Shown: positions 35,500-50,770 of the stretch, piece by piece
How positions within the stretch are numbered: the stretch's first letter is position 1
Layout of the letters: each line of letters begins with the position of its first letter
From: Euclidia mi
Taxonomy: Eukaryota; Arthropoda; Insecta; Lepidoptera; Erebidae
DNA length: 64,000 bases
Direction: 5' to 3'
Assembly (NCBI GenBank): GCA_944739405.2
Contig: OX123190.2
Location: 84,387,086-84,451,085 of the forward strand
The notes under the pieces: model-generated
Seen by the model: the letters and a program-made list of their open reading frames with translations, nothing else
The model's database searches: none
What the model was told of the DNA's origin: nothing
Translations under genes and position numbers: made by a program

Positions 35500-38400
35500 G
35501 TAATGTTTATTTGACATACTTAACATAACATCACATTTTCTTTGCATGATGCCTTGCATTGTATGCAAATATAACTTATAATAATAACAGAATTGCGTGC
35601 AATATAATTGGCCTTCCCAAGACAGATTTACTTGTGAAAACTTTCTTTAGTAGTTTTGTGTGATTTTATTGCAGAGAGTAATCAAATCAGAGGTCAGTGA
35701 TGAGCATTTTATTCATCACCAAGATGACGACAACAGTCAGGATTATATCCCGGAAGAGGATGATGCAGAATCTGCCCTGGATCACATTATAATGGATGAT
35801 CGACGTGTATCTAAACATCGCTTTGCCATGTTGAAGCCATGGCAGCAAAAGTCTTTTGTAGCAGAACTGAGACAAGAATATGAGGAGCTGCGAGAGGATG
35901 AAGAGTTACTTATAAACACATTAGAACAGATCATGAGGGGTGTGAGACCTCCAGCACCTCCTAGAGATTTTTATGTCATGAATGGTATCAATTTTGAGTA
36001 AGTAGCATTTTAAATATTTCCCTTAGTTTTTAATTTACTTTGATTGCAGTACATATCAATCGTCAATGTGGTGACGGATTAAGAATACGGAATGTCACCA
36101 CCCAATATCATCCTATGGGTGTCGTAAGAGCCGACAGAGGGAGCATATTATGCAGAGAACAGCACTGTAAGAGAAGGAAAATTTGATTAATACAAACCCT
36201 ATACCAACCCGTTTGGCCAGCGGGGTATAGTAGGCCAATTTCTTCTTTCAAAGGAGAGGCCTAGTCCAGCAGTGGACTGTTAAAGGCTGATGATGATGAC
36301 ATATCAATCTATATAAAAGTAAAGAAAAACAACAGCTGTATTACAAACTTATACGTTTCTCAATACTTTTTCCATATCAAATTGCCCCCACTGGGTCATT
36401 GGTTGGCATTAATAATAATTTTCTATATTTCCAGGTGTGTACAGTGCGGAGCCTTATCAGACTCAGTACCAACAATAACTCGACACTTTCAAGAGAAGCA
36501 TGGACAGCGCTATTTAGTGTGCTATGCCTGTGGTGTAGACTTTCGAAGGTGAGCATCTTGGACTCACTCATTCAATATCTAACTAGCTAAAATCTTCCCA
36601 AAATTTTGCATGATTTTATCAATGTCCCAGAACAATAGTTTTCCAAAATAACAATAGACAAACGAGTACAACTACCTTCCTGAATGTTTGCACTACGCAA
36701 AGAATAATGTTGTTTATCGATATTCTTATAAAACTTGAGTATCGTACTTTCCAGCACAACGAACCTGTACAAGCACGAGAAGCGCTGCGTGGCACCGGAC
36801 GCGCACGTGGTGCTGAAGGCGCGCGCCGCGTGTGTGGGACGCAAGGGACGCAGCCGACCCTACCTCGCCCTGCCGCCGCCACCGGGCAAGGCTAGCAGAG
36901 CCAAGTACGTACCACCTACTAACTAGTGTGTGGGACGCAAGGGACGCAGCCGACCCTACCTCGCCCTGCCGCCGCCACCGGGCAAGGCTAGCAGAGCCAA
37001 GTACGTACCACCTACTAACTAGTGTGTGGGACGCAAGGGACGCAGCCGGCCCTACCTCGCCCTGCCGCCGCCACCGGGCAAGGCTAGCAGTGCCAAGTAC
37101 GTACCACCTACTAACTAGTGTGTGGGACGCAAGGGACGCAGCCGGCCCTACCTCGCCCTGCCGCCGCCACCGGGCAAGGCTAGCAGAGCCAAGTACGTAC
37201 CACCTACTAACTAGTGTGTGGGACGCAAGGGACGCAGCCGACCCTACCTCGCCCTGCCGCCGCCACCGGGCAAGGCTAGCAGAGCCAAGTACGTACCACC
37301 TACTAACTAGTGTGTGGGACGCAAGGGACGCAGCCGACCCTACCTCGCCCTGCCGCCGCCACCGGGCAAGGCTAGCAGAGCCAAGTACGTACCACCTACT
37401 AACTAGTGTGTGGGACGCAAGGGACGCAGCCGACCCTACCTCGCCCTGCCGCCGCCACCGGACAATACTAGCAGAGCCAAGTACGTACCACCTACTAACT
37501 AGTGTGTGGGACGCAAGGGACGCAGCCGGCCCTACCTCGCCCTGCCGCCGCCACCGGGCAAGGCTAGCAGAGCCAAGTACGTACCACCTACTAACTAGTG
37601 TGTGGGACGCAAGGGACGCAGCCGACCCTACCTCGCCCTGCCGCCGCCACCGGGCAAGGCTAGCAGAGCCAAGTACGTACCACCTACTAACTAGTGTGTG
37701 GGCCGCAAGGCTAGCAGAGTCAAGTACGTACCACCTACTAACTAGTGTGTGGGACGCAAGGGACGCAGCCGGCCCTACCTCGCCCTGCCGCCGCCACCGG
37801 GCAAGGCTAGCAGAGCCAAGTACGTACCACCTACTAACTAGTGTGTGGGACGCAAGGGACGCAGCCGACCCTACCTCGCCCTGCCGCCGCCACCGGGCAA
37901 GGCTAGCAGAGCCAAGTACGTACCACCTACTAACTAGTGTGTGGGCCGCAAGGCTAGCAGAGTCAAGTACGTACCACCTACTAACTAGTGTGTGGGACGC
38001 AAGGGACGCAGCCGGCCCTACCTCGCCCTGCCGCCGCCACCGGGCAAGGCTAGCAGAGCCAAGTACGTACCACCTACTAACTAGTGTGTGGGACGCAAGG
38101 GACGCAGCCGGCCCTACCTCGCCCTGCCGCCGCCACCGGGCAAGGCTAGCAGAGCCAAGTACGTACCACCTACTAACTAGTGTGTGGGACGCAAGGGACG
38201 CAGCCGGCCCTACCTCGCCCTGCCGCCGCCACCGGGCAAGGCTAGCAGAGCCAAGTACGTACCACCTACTAATTAGTGTTTACTGTACAACCACGAGAAG
38301 CGCTGCTACGCAGTAGGTGCAAAGGCCAAATAAATTAATATTTTATAAAGATGTGGTAAGTGAAGACGTAGCTAGTTACATTTTTGTTTGATTGATTACA

Positions 38401-39233
38401 GGTTCCCATGTGAGCTGTGTTCAGCGGTGTTCATGACGCGCAGCACCCTGCAGTCGCACGAGAACCTGCACCGCGGCGAGCGGCCCTACCGCTGTCACGC
38501 GTGCCCCTGCGCCTACACCTCGTACTCCGCGCTCTCCGTACGTACATATAAACACACACACACACACACACGAGAACCTGCACCGCGGCGAGCGGCCCTA
38601 CCGCTGTCACGCGTGCCCCTGCGCCTACACCTCGTACTCCGCGCTCTCCGTACGTACATATAAACACACACACACACACACACGAGAACCTGCACCGCGG
38701 CGAGCGGCCCTACCGCTGTCACGCGTGCCCCTGCGCCTACACCTCGTACTCCGCGCTCTCCGTACGTACATATAAACACACACACACACACACACACACG
38801 AGAACCTGCACCGCGGCGAGCGGCCCTACCGCTGTCACGCGTGCCCCTGCGCCTACACCTGGTACTCCGCGCTCTCCGTACGTACATATAAACACACACA
38901 CACACACACACGAGAACCTGCACCGCGGCGAGCGGCCCTACCGCTGTCACGCGTGCCCCTGCGCCTACACCTCGTACTCCGCGCTCTCCGTACGTACATA
39001 TAAACACACACACACACACACACACACGAGAACCTGCACCGCGGCGAGCGGCCCTACCGCTGTCACGCGTGCCCCTGCGCCTACACCTCGTACTCCGCGC
39101 TCTCCGTACGTACATATAAACACACACACACACACACACACACGAGAACCTGCACCGCGGCGAGCGGCCCTACCGCTGTCACGCGTGCCCCTGCGCCTAC
39201 ACCTCGTACTCCGCGCTCTCCGTACGTACATAT

Positions 39234-39268
<35 letters not shown>

Positions 39269-39357
39269 AACCTGCACCGCGGCGAGCGGCCCTACCGCTG
39301 TCACGCGTGCCCCTGCGCCTACACCTCGTACTCCGCGCTCTCCGTACGTACATATAA

Positions 39358-39388
<31 letters not shown>

Positions 39389-39943
39389 AACCTGCACCGC
39401 GGCGAGCGGCCCTACCGCTGTCACGCGTGCCCCTGCGCCTACACCTCGTACTCCGCGCTCTCCGTACGTACATATAAACACACACACACACACACACACA
39501 CACGAGAACCTGCACCGCGGCGAGCGGCCCTACCGCTGTCACGCGTGCCCCTGCGCCTACACCTCGTACTCCGCGCTCTCCGTACGTACATATAAACACA
39601 CACACACACACACACACACGAGAACCTGCACCGCGGCGAGCGGCCCTACCGCTGTCACGCGTGCCCCTGCGCCTACACCTCGTACTCCGCGCTCTCCGTA
39701 CGTACATATAAACACACACACACACACACACACACGAGAACCTGCACCGCGGCGAGCGGCCCTACCGCTGTCACGCGTGCCCCTGCGCCTACACCTCGTA
39801 CTCCGCGCTCTCCGTACGTACATATAAACACACACACACACACACACACACGAGAACCTGCACCGCGGCGAGCGGCCCTACCGCTGTCACGCGTGCCCCT
39901 GCGCCTACACCTCGTACTCCGCGCTCTCCGTACGTACATATAA

Positions 39944-39974
<31 letters not shown>

Positions 39975-40063
39975 AACCTGCACCGCGGCGAGCGGCCCTA
40001 CCGCTGTCACGCGTGCCCCTGCGCCTACACCTCGTACTCCGCGCTCTCCGTACGTACATATAA

Positions 40064-40094
<31 letters not shown>

Positions 40095-40181
40095 AACCTG
40101 CACCGCGGCGAGCGGCCCTACCGCTGTCACGCGTGCCCCTGCGCCTACACCTCGTACTCCGCGCTCTCCGTACGTACATAT

Positions 40182-40226
<45 letters not shown>

Positions 40227-41003
40227 AACCTGCACCGCGGCGAGCGGCCCTACCGCTGTCACGCGTGCCCCTGCGCCTACACCTCGTACTCCGCGCTCTC
40301 CGTACGTACATATAAACACACACACACACACACACACACATGAGAACCTGCACCGCGGCGAGCGGCCCTACCGCTGTCACGCGTGCCCCTGCGCCTACAC
40401 CTCGTACTCCGCGCTCTCCGTACGTACATATAAACACACACACACACACACACACACACGAGAACCTGCACCGCGGCGAGCGGCCCTACCGCTGTCACGC
40501 GTGCCCCTGCGCCTACACCTCGTACTCCGCGCTCTCCGTACGTACATTTAAACACACACACACACACACACACACGAGAACCTGCACCGCGGCGAGCGGC
40601 CCTACCGCTGTCACGCGTGCCCCTGCGCCTACACCTCGTACTCCGCGCTCTCCGTACGTACATATAAACACACACACACACACACGAGAACCTGCACCGC
40701 GGCGAGCGGCCCTACCGCTGTCACGCGTGCCCCTGCGCCTACACCTCGTACTCCGCGCTCTCCGTACGTACATATAAACACACACACACACACACGAGAA
40801 CCTGCACCGCGGCGAGCGGCCCTACCGCTGTCACGCGTGCCCCTGCGCCTACACCTCGTACTCCGCGCTCTCCGTACGTACATATAAACACACTCACACA
40901 CACACACACAAACGAGAACCTGCACCGCGGCGAGCGGCCCTACCGCTGTCACGCGTGCCCCTGCGCCTACACCTCGTACTCCGCGCTCTCCGTACGTACA
41001 TAT

Positions 41004-41050
<47 letters not shown>

Positions 41051-41137
41051 AACCTGCACCGCGGCGAGCGGCCCTACCGCTGTCACGCGTGCCCCTGCGC
41101 CTACACCTCGTACTCCGCGCTCTCCGTACGGACATAT

Positions 41138-41172
<35 letters not shown>

Positions 41173-41259
41173 AACCTGCACCGCGGCGAGCGGCCCTACC
41201 GCTGTCACGCGTGCCCCTGCGCCTACACCTCGTACTCCGCGCTCTCCGTACGTACATAT

Positions 41260-41312
<53 letters not shown>

Positions 41313-41733
41313 AACCTGCACCGCGGCGAGCGGCCCTACCGCTGTCACGCGTGCCCCTGCGCCTACACCTCGTACTCCGCGCTCTCCGTACGTACATATA
41401 AACACACACACACACACACGAGAACCTGCACCGCGGCGAGCGGCCTTACCGCTGTCACGCGTGCCCCTGCGCCTACACCTCGTACTCCGCGCTCTCCGTA
41501 CGTACATATAAACACACACACACACACACACGAGAACCTGCACCGCGGCGAGCGGCCTTACCGCTGTCACGCGTGCCCCTGCGCCTACACCTCGTACTCC
41601 GCGCTCTCCGTACGTACATATAAACACACACACACACACACACGAGAACCTGCACCGCGGCGAGCGGCCCTACCGCTGTCACGCGTGCCCCTGCGCCTAC
41701 ACCTCGTACTCCGCGCTCTCCGTACGTACATAT

Positions 41734-41804
<71 letters not shown>

Positions 41805-41891
41805 AACCTGCACCGCGGCGAGCGGCCCTACCGCTGTCACGCGTGCCCCTGCGCCTACACCTCGTACTCCGCGCTCTCCGTACGTACATAT

Positions 41892-41926
<35 letters not shown>

Positions 41927-42015
41927 AACCTGCACCGCGGCGAGCGGCCCTACCGCTGTCACGCGTGCCCCTGCGCCTACACCTCGTACTCCGCGCTCTC
42001 CGTACGTACATATAA

Positions 42016-42046
<31 letters not shown>

Positions 42047-42135
42047 AACCTGCACCGCGGCGAGCGGCCCTACCGCTGTCACGCGTGCCCCTGCGCCTAC
42101 ACCTCGTACTCCGCGCTCTTCGTACGTACATATAA

Positions 42136-42169
<34 letters not shown>

Positions 42170-42261
42170 ACGAGAACCTGCACCGCGGCGAGCGGCCCTA
42201 CCGCTGTCACGCGTGCCCCTGCGCCTACACCTCGTACTCCGCGCTCTCCGTACGTACATTT

Positions 42262-42314
<53 letters not shown>

Positions 42315-42857
42315 AACCTGCACCGCGGCGAGCGGCCCTACCGCTGTCACGCGTGCCCCTGCGCCTACACCTCGTACTCCGCGCTCTCCGTACGTACATA
42401 TAAACACACACACACACACACACGAGAACCTGCACCGCGGCGAGCGGCCCTACCGCTGTCACGCGTGCCCCTGCGCCTACACCTGGTACTCCGCGCTCTC
42501 CGTACGTACATATAAACACACACACACACACACACGAGAACCTGCAGCGCGGCGAGCGGCCCTACCGCTGTCACGCGTGCCCCTGCGCCTACACCTCGTA
42601 CTCCGCGCTCTCCGTACGTACATATAAACACACACACACACACACACACACGAGAACCTGCACCGCGGCGAGCGGCCCTACCGCTGTCACGCGTGCCCCT
42701 GCGCCTACACCTCGTACTCCGCGCTCTCCGTACGTACATATAAACACACACACACACACACACACACGAGAACCTGCACCGCGGCGAGCGGCCCTACCGC
42801 TGTCACGCGTGCCCCTGCGCCTACACCTCGTACTCCGCGCTCTCCGTACGTACATTT

Positions 42858-42894
<37 letters not shown>

Positions 42895-42981
42895 AACCTG
42901 CACCGCGGCGAGCGGCCCTACCGCTGTCACGCGTGCCCCTGCGCCTACACCTCGTACTCCGCGCTCTCCGTACGTACATAT

Positions 42982-43034
<53 letters not shown>

Positions 43035-43345
43035 AACCTGCACCGCGGCGAGCGGCCCTACCGCTGTCACGCGTGCCCCTGCGCCTACACCTGGTACTCC
43101 GCGCTCTCCGTACGTACATATAAACACACACACACACACACACACGAGAACCTGCACCGCGGCGAGCGGCCTTACCGCTGTCACGCGTGCCCCTGCGCCT
43201 ACACCTCGTACTCCGCGCTCTCCGTACGTACATATAAACACACACACACACACACGAGAACCTGCACCGCGGCGAGCGGCCCTACCGCTGTCACGCGTGC
43301 CCCTGCGCCTACACCTCGTACTCCGCGCTCTCCGTACGTACATAT

Positions 43346-43392
<47 letters not shown>

Positions 43393-43595
43393 AACCTGCA
43401 CCGCGGCGAGCGGCCCTACCGCTGTCACGCGTGCCCCTGCGCCTACACCTCGTACTCCGCGCTCTCCGTACGTACATATAAACACACACACACACACACA
43501 CACACGAGAACCTGCACCGCGGCGAGCGGCCCTACCGCTGTCACGCGTGCCCCTGCGCCTACACCTCGTACTCCGCGCTCTCCGTACGTACATAT

Positions 43596-43636
<41 letters not shown>

Positions 43637-43723
43637 AACCTGCACCGCGGCGAGCGGCCCTACCGCTGTCACGCGTGCCCCTGCGCCTACACCTCGTACT
43701 CCGCGCTCTCCGTACGTACATAT

Positions 43724-43764
<41 letters not shown>

Positions 43765-43851
43765 AACCTGCACCGCGGCGAGCGGCCCTACCGCTGTCAC
43801 GCGTGCCCCTGCGCCTACACCTCGTACTCCGCGCTCTCCGTACGTACATTT

Positions 43852-43904
<53 letters not shown>

Positions 43905-43991
43905 AACCTGCACCGCGGCGAGCGGCCCTACCGCTGTCACGCGTGCCCCTGCGCCTACACCTCGTACTCCGCGCTCTCCGTACGTACATAT

Positions 43992-44060
<69 letters not shown>

Positions 44061-44965
44061 AACCTGCACCGCGGCGAGCGGCCCTACCGCTGTCACGCGT
44101 GCCCCTGCGCCTACACCTGGTACTCCGCGCTCTCCGTACGTACATATAAACACACACACACACACACACACACGAGAACCTGCACCGCGGCGAGCGGCCC
44201 TACCGCTGTCACGCGTGCCCCTGCGCCTACACCTCGTACTCCGCGCTCTCCGTACGTACATATAAACACACACACACACACACACACACACGAGAACCTG
44301 CACCGCGGCGAGCGGCCCTACCGCTGTCACGCGTGCCCCTGCGCCTACACCTCGTACTCCGCGCTCTCCGTACGTACATATAAACACACACACACACACA
44401 CACGAGAACCTGCACCGCGGCGAGCGGCCCTACCGCTGTCACGCGTGCCCCTGCGCCTACACCTCGTACTCCGCGCTCTCCGTACGTACATATAAACACA
44501 CACACACACACACACATGAGAACCTGCACCGCGGCGAGCGGCCCTACCGCTGTCACGCGTGCCCCTGCGCCTACACCTCGTACTCCGCGCTCTCCGTACG
44601 TACATGTAAACACACACACACACACACACACACGAGAACCTGCACCGCGGCGAGCGGCCCTACCGCTGTCACGCGTGCCCCTGCGCCTACACCTGGTACT
44701 CCGCGCTCTCCGTACGTACATATAAACACACACACTCACACACACACACACACGAGAACCTGCACCGCGGCGAGCGGCCCTACCGCTGTCACGCGTGCCC
44801 CTGCGCCTACACCTCGTACTCCGCGCTCTCCGTACGTACATATAAACACACACACACACACACACACACACATGAGAACCTGCACCGCGGCGAGCGGCCC
44901 TACCGCTGACACGCGTGCCCCTGCGCCTACACCTCGTACTCCGCGCTCTCCGTACGTACATATAA

Positions 44966-44996
<31 letters not shown>

Positions 44997-45309
44997 AACC
45001 TGCACCGCGGCGAGCGGCCCTACCGCTGTCACGCGTGCCCCTGCGCCTACACCTGGTACTCCGCGCTCTCCGTACGTACATATAAACACACACACACACA
45101 CACGAGAACCTGCACCGCGGCGAGCGGCCCTACCGCTGTCACGCGTGCCCCTGCGCCTACACCTCGTACTCCGCGCTCTCCGTACGTACATATAAACACA
45201 CACACACACACACACACACGAGAACCTGCACCGCGGCGAGCGGCCCTACCGCTGTCACGCGTGCCCCTGCGCCTACACCTCGTACTCCGCGCTCTCCGTA
45301 CGTACATAT

Positions 45310-45346
<37 letters not shown>

Positions 45347-45433
45347 AACCTGCACCGCGGCGAGCGGCCCTACCGCTGTCACGCGTGCCCCTGCGCCTAC
45401 ACCTCGTACTCCGCGCTCTCCGTACGTACATAT

Positions 45434-45468
<35 letters not shown>

Positions 45469-45555
45469 AACCTGCACCGCGGCGAGCGGCCCTACCGCTG
45501 TCACGCGTGCCCCTGCGCCTACACCTCGTACTCCGCGCTCTCCGTACGTACATTT

Positions 45556-45596
<41 letters not shown>

Positions 45597-45683
45597 AACC
45601 TGCACCGCGGCGAGCGGCCCTACCGCTGTCACGCGTGCCCCTGCGCCTACACCTCGTACTCCGCGCTCTCCGTACGTACATAT

Positions 45684-45742
<59 letters not shown>

Positions 45743-46053
45743 AACCTGCACCGCGGCGAGCGGCCCTACCGCTGTCACGCGTGCCCCTGCGCCTACACCT
45801 GGTACTCCGCGCTCTCCGTACGTACATATAAACACACACACACACACACACACGAGAACCTGCACCGCGGCGAGCGGCCTTACCGCTGTCACGCGTGCCC
45901 CTGCGCCTACACCTCGTACTCCGCGCTCTCCGTACGTACATATAAACACACACACACACACACGAGAACCTGCACCGCGGCGAGCGGCCCTACCGCTGTC
46001 ACGCGTGCCCCTGCGCCTACACCTCGTACTCCGCGCTCTCCGTACGTACATAT

Positions 46054-46096
<43 letters not shown>

Positions 46097-46743
46097 AACC
46101 TGCACCGCGGCGAGCGGCCCTACCGCTGTCACGCGTGCCCCTGCGCCTACACCTCGTACTCCGCGCTCTCCGTACGTACATATAAACACACACACACACA
46201 CACGAGAACCTGCACCGCGGCGAGCGGCCCTACCGCTGTCACGCGTGCCCCTGCGCCTACACCTCGTACTCCGCGCTCTCCGTACGTACATATAAACACA
46301 TTCACACACACACACACACGAGAACCTGCAGCGCGGCGAGCGGCCCTACCGCTGTCACGCGTGCCCCTGCGCCTACACCTCGTACTCCGCGCTCTCCGTA
46401 CGTACATATAAACACACACACACACACACACACGAGAACCTGCACCGCGGCGAGTGGCCCTACCGCTGTCACGCGTGCCCCTGCGCCTACACCTCGTACT
46501 CCGCGCTCTCCGTACGTACATATAAACACACACACACACACACGAGAACCTGCACCGCGGCGAGCGGCCCTACCGCTGTCACGCGTGCCCCTGCGCCTAC
46601 ACCTCGTACTCCGCGCTCTCCGTACGTACATATAAACACACACACACACACACGAGAACCTGCACCGCGGCGAGCGGCCCTACCGCTGTCACGCGTGCCC
46701 CTGCGCCTACACCTCGTACTCCGCGCTCTCCGTACGTACATAT

Positions 46744-46790
<47 letters not shown>

Positions 46791-47355
46791 AACCTGCACC
46801 GCGGCGAGCGGCCCTACCGCTGTCACGCGTGCCCCTGCGCCTACACCTCGTACTCCGCGCTCTCCGTACGTACATATAAACACACACACACACACACACA
46901 CACGAGAACCTGCACCGCGGCGAGCGGCCCTACCGCTGTCACGCGTGCCCCTGCGCCTACACCTGGTACTCCGCGCTCTCCGTACGTACATATAAACACA
47001 CACACTCACACACACACACACACGAGAACCTGCACCGCGGCGAGCGGCCCTACCGCTGTCACGCGTGCCCCTGCGCCTACACCTCGTACTCCGCGCTCTC
47101 CGTACGTACATATAAACACACACATACACACACACACACACACACACATGAGAACCTGCACCGCGGCGAGCGGCCCTACCGCTGTCACGCGTGCCCCTGC
47201 GCCTACACCTCGTACTCCGCGCTCTCCGTACGTACATATAAACACACACACACACACACACACGAGAACCTGCACCGCGGCGAGCGGCCCTACCGCTGTC
47301 ACGCGTGCCCCTGCGCCTACACCTCGTACTCCGCGCTCTCCGTACGTACATATAA

Positions 47356-47386
<31 letters not shown>

Positions 47387-47473
47387 AACCTGCAGCGCGG
47401 CGAGCGGCCCTACCGCTGTCACGCGTGCCCCTGCGCCTACACCTCGTACTCCGCGCTCTCCGTACGTACATAT

Positions 47474-47518
<45 letters not shown>

Positions 47519-47607
47519 AACCTGCACCGCGGCGAGCGGCCCTACCGCTGTCACGCGTGCCCCTGCGCCTACACCTCGTACTCCGCGCTCTCCGTACGTA
47601 CATATAA

Positions 47608-47638
<31 letters not shown>

Positions 47639-47835
47639 AACCTGCACCGCGGCGAGCGGCCCTACCGCTGTCACGCGTGCCCCTGCGCCTACACCTCGTA
47701 CTCCGCGCTCTCCGTACGTACATATAAACACACACACACACACACGAGAACCTGCACCGCGGCGAGCGGCCCTACCGCTGTCACGCGTGCCCCTGCGCCT
47801 ACACCTCGTACTCCGCGCTCTCCGTACGTACATAT

Positions 47836-47870
<35 letters not shown>

Positions 47871-48307
47871 AACCTGCACCGCAGCGAGCGGCCTTACCGC
47901 TGTCACGCGTGCCCCTGCGCCTACACCTCGTACTCCGCGCTCTCCGTACGTACATATAAACACACACACACACACACACACGAGAACCTGCACCGCGGCG
48001 AGCGGCCCTACCGCTGTCACGCGTGCCCCTGCGCCTACACCTCGTACTCCGCGCTCTCCGTACGTACATATAAACACACACACACACACACACACACACA
48101 CGACAACCTGCACCGCGGCGAGCGGCCCTACCGCTGTCACGCGTGCCTTTGCGCCTACACCTCGTTCTCCGCGCTCTCCGTACGTACATATAAACACACA
48201 CACACACACACACACACGAGAACCTGCACCGCGGCGAGCGGCCCTACCGCTGTCACGCGTGCCCCTGCGCCTTCACCTCGTACTCCGCGCTCTCCGTACG
48301 TACATAT

Positions 48308-48342
<35 letters not shown>

Positions 48343-48429
48343 AACCTGCACCGCGGCGAGCGGCCCTACCGCTGTCACGCGTGCCCCTGTGCCTTCACCT
48401 CGTACTCCGCGCTCTCCGTACGTACATAT

Positions 48430-48512
<83 letters not shown>

Positions 48513-48825
48513 AACCTGCACCGCGGCGAGCGGCCCTACCGCTGTCACGCGTGCCCCTGCGCCTACACCTCGTACTCCGCGCTCTCCGTACGTACATATA
48601 AACACACACACACACACACACACGAGAACCTGCACCGCGGCGAGCGGCCCTACCGCTGTCACGCGTGCCCCTGCGCCTACACCTCGTACTCCGCGCTCTC
48701 CGTACGTACATATAAACACACACACACACACACACGAGAACCTGCACCGCGGCGAGCGGCCCTACCGCTGTCACGCGTGCCCCTGCGCCTACACCTCGTA
48801 CTCCGCGCTCTCCGTACGTACATTT

Positions 48826-48876
<51 letters not shown>

Positions 48877-48963
48877 AACCTGCACCGCGGCGAGCGGCCC
48901 TACCGCTGTCACGCGTGCCCCTGCGCCTACACCTCGTACTCCGCGCTCTCCGTACGTACATAT

Positions 48964-49044
<81 letters not shown>

Positions 49045-49355
49045 AACCTGCACCGCGGCGAGCGGCCCTACCGCTGTCACGCGTGCCCCTGCGCCTACAC
49101 CTGGTACTCCGCGCTCTCCGTACGTACATATAAACACACACACACACACACACACACGAGAACCTGCACCGCGGCGAGCGGCCTTACCGCTGTCACGCGT
49201 GCCCCTGCGCCTACACCTCGTTCTCCGCGCTCTCCGTACGTACATATAAACACACACACACACACGAGAACCTGCACCGCGGCGAGCGGCCCTACCGCTG
49301 TCACGCGTGCCCCTGCGCCTACACCTCGTACTCCGCGCTCTCCGTACGTACATAT

Positions 49356-49398
<43 letters not shown>

Positions 49399-49703
49399 AA
49401 CCTGCACCGCGGCGAGCGGCCCTACCGCTGTCACGCGTGCCCCTGCGCCTACACCTCGTACTCCGCGCTCTCCGTACGTACATATAAACACACACACACA
49501 CACGAGAACCTGCACCGCGGCGAGCGGCCCTACCGCTGTCACGCGTGCCCCTGCGCCTACACCTCGTACTCCGCGCTCTCCGTACGTACATATAAACACA
49601 CACACACACACGAGAACCTGCACCGCGGCGAGCGGCCCTACCGCTGTCACGCGTGCCCCTGCGCCTACACCTCGTACTCCGCGCTCTCCGTACGTACATA
49701 TAA

Positions 49704-49734
<31 letters not shown>

Positions 49735-49821
49735 AACCTGCACCGCGGCGAGCGGCCCTACCGCTGTCACGCGTGCCCCTGCGCCTACACCTCGTACTCC
49801 GCGCTCTCCGTACGTACATAT

Positions 49822-49856
<35 letters not shown>

Positions 49857-49945
49857 AACCTGCACCGCGGCGAGCGGCCCTACCGCTGTCACGCGTGCCC
49901 CTGCGCCTACACCTCGTACTCCGCGCTCTCCGTACGTACATATAA

Positions 49946-49976
<31 letters not shown>

Positions 49977-50735
49977 AACCTGCACCGCGGCGAGCGGCCC
50001 TACCGCTGTCACGCGTGCCCCTGCGCCTACACCTGGTACTCCGCGCTCTCCGTACGTACATGTAAACACACACACACACACACACACACATGAGAACCTG
50101 CACCGCGGCGAGCGGCCCTACCGCTTTCACGCGTGCCTCTGCGCCTACACCTCGTACTCCGCGCTCTCCGTACGTACATATAAACACACACACACACACA
50201 CACACGAGAACCTGCACCGCGGCGAGCGGCCCTACCGCTGTCACGCGTGCCCCTGCGCCTACACCTCGTACTCCGCGCTCTCCGTACGTACATATAAACA
50301 CACACACACACACACACGAGAACCTGCACCGCGGCGAGCGGCCCTACCGCTGTCACGCGTGCCCCTGCGCCTACACCTCGTACTCCGCGCTCTCCGTACG
50401 TACATATAAACACACACACACACACACGAGAACCTGCACCGCGGCGAGCGGCCCTACCGCTGTCACGTGTGCCCCTGCGCCTACACCTCGTACTCCGCGC
50501 TTTCCGTACGTACATATAAACACACACACACACACGAGAACCTGCACCGCGGCGAGCGGCCCTACCGCTGTCACGCGTGCCCCTGCGCCTACACCTCGTA
50601 CTCCGCGCTCTCCGTACGTACATATAAACACACACACACACACACGAGAACCTGCACCGCGGCGAGCGGCCCTACCGCTGTCACGCGTGCCCCTGCGCCT
50701 ACACCTCGTACTCCGCGCTCTCCGTACGTACATAT

Positions 50736-50770
<35 letters not shown>

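Noticed and set aside
36832..38316. 494-codon plus-strand open frame over the 96-bp array
   Set aside because: The unit length is a multiple of three, so one frame stays open by arithmetic. It is not the frame of the flanking exons.
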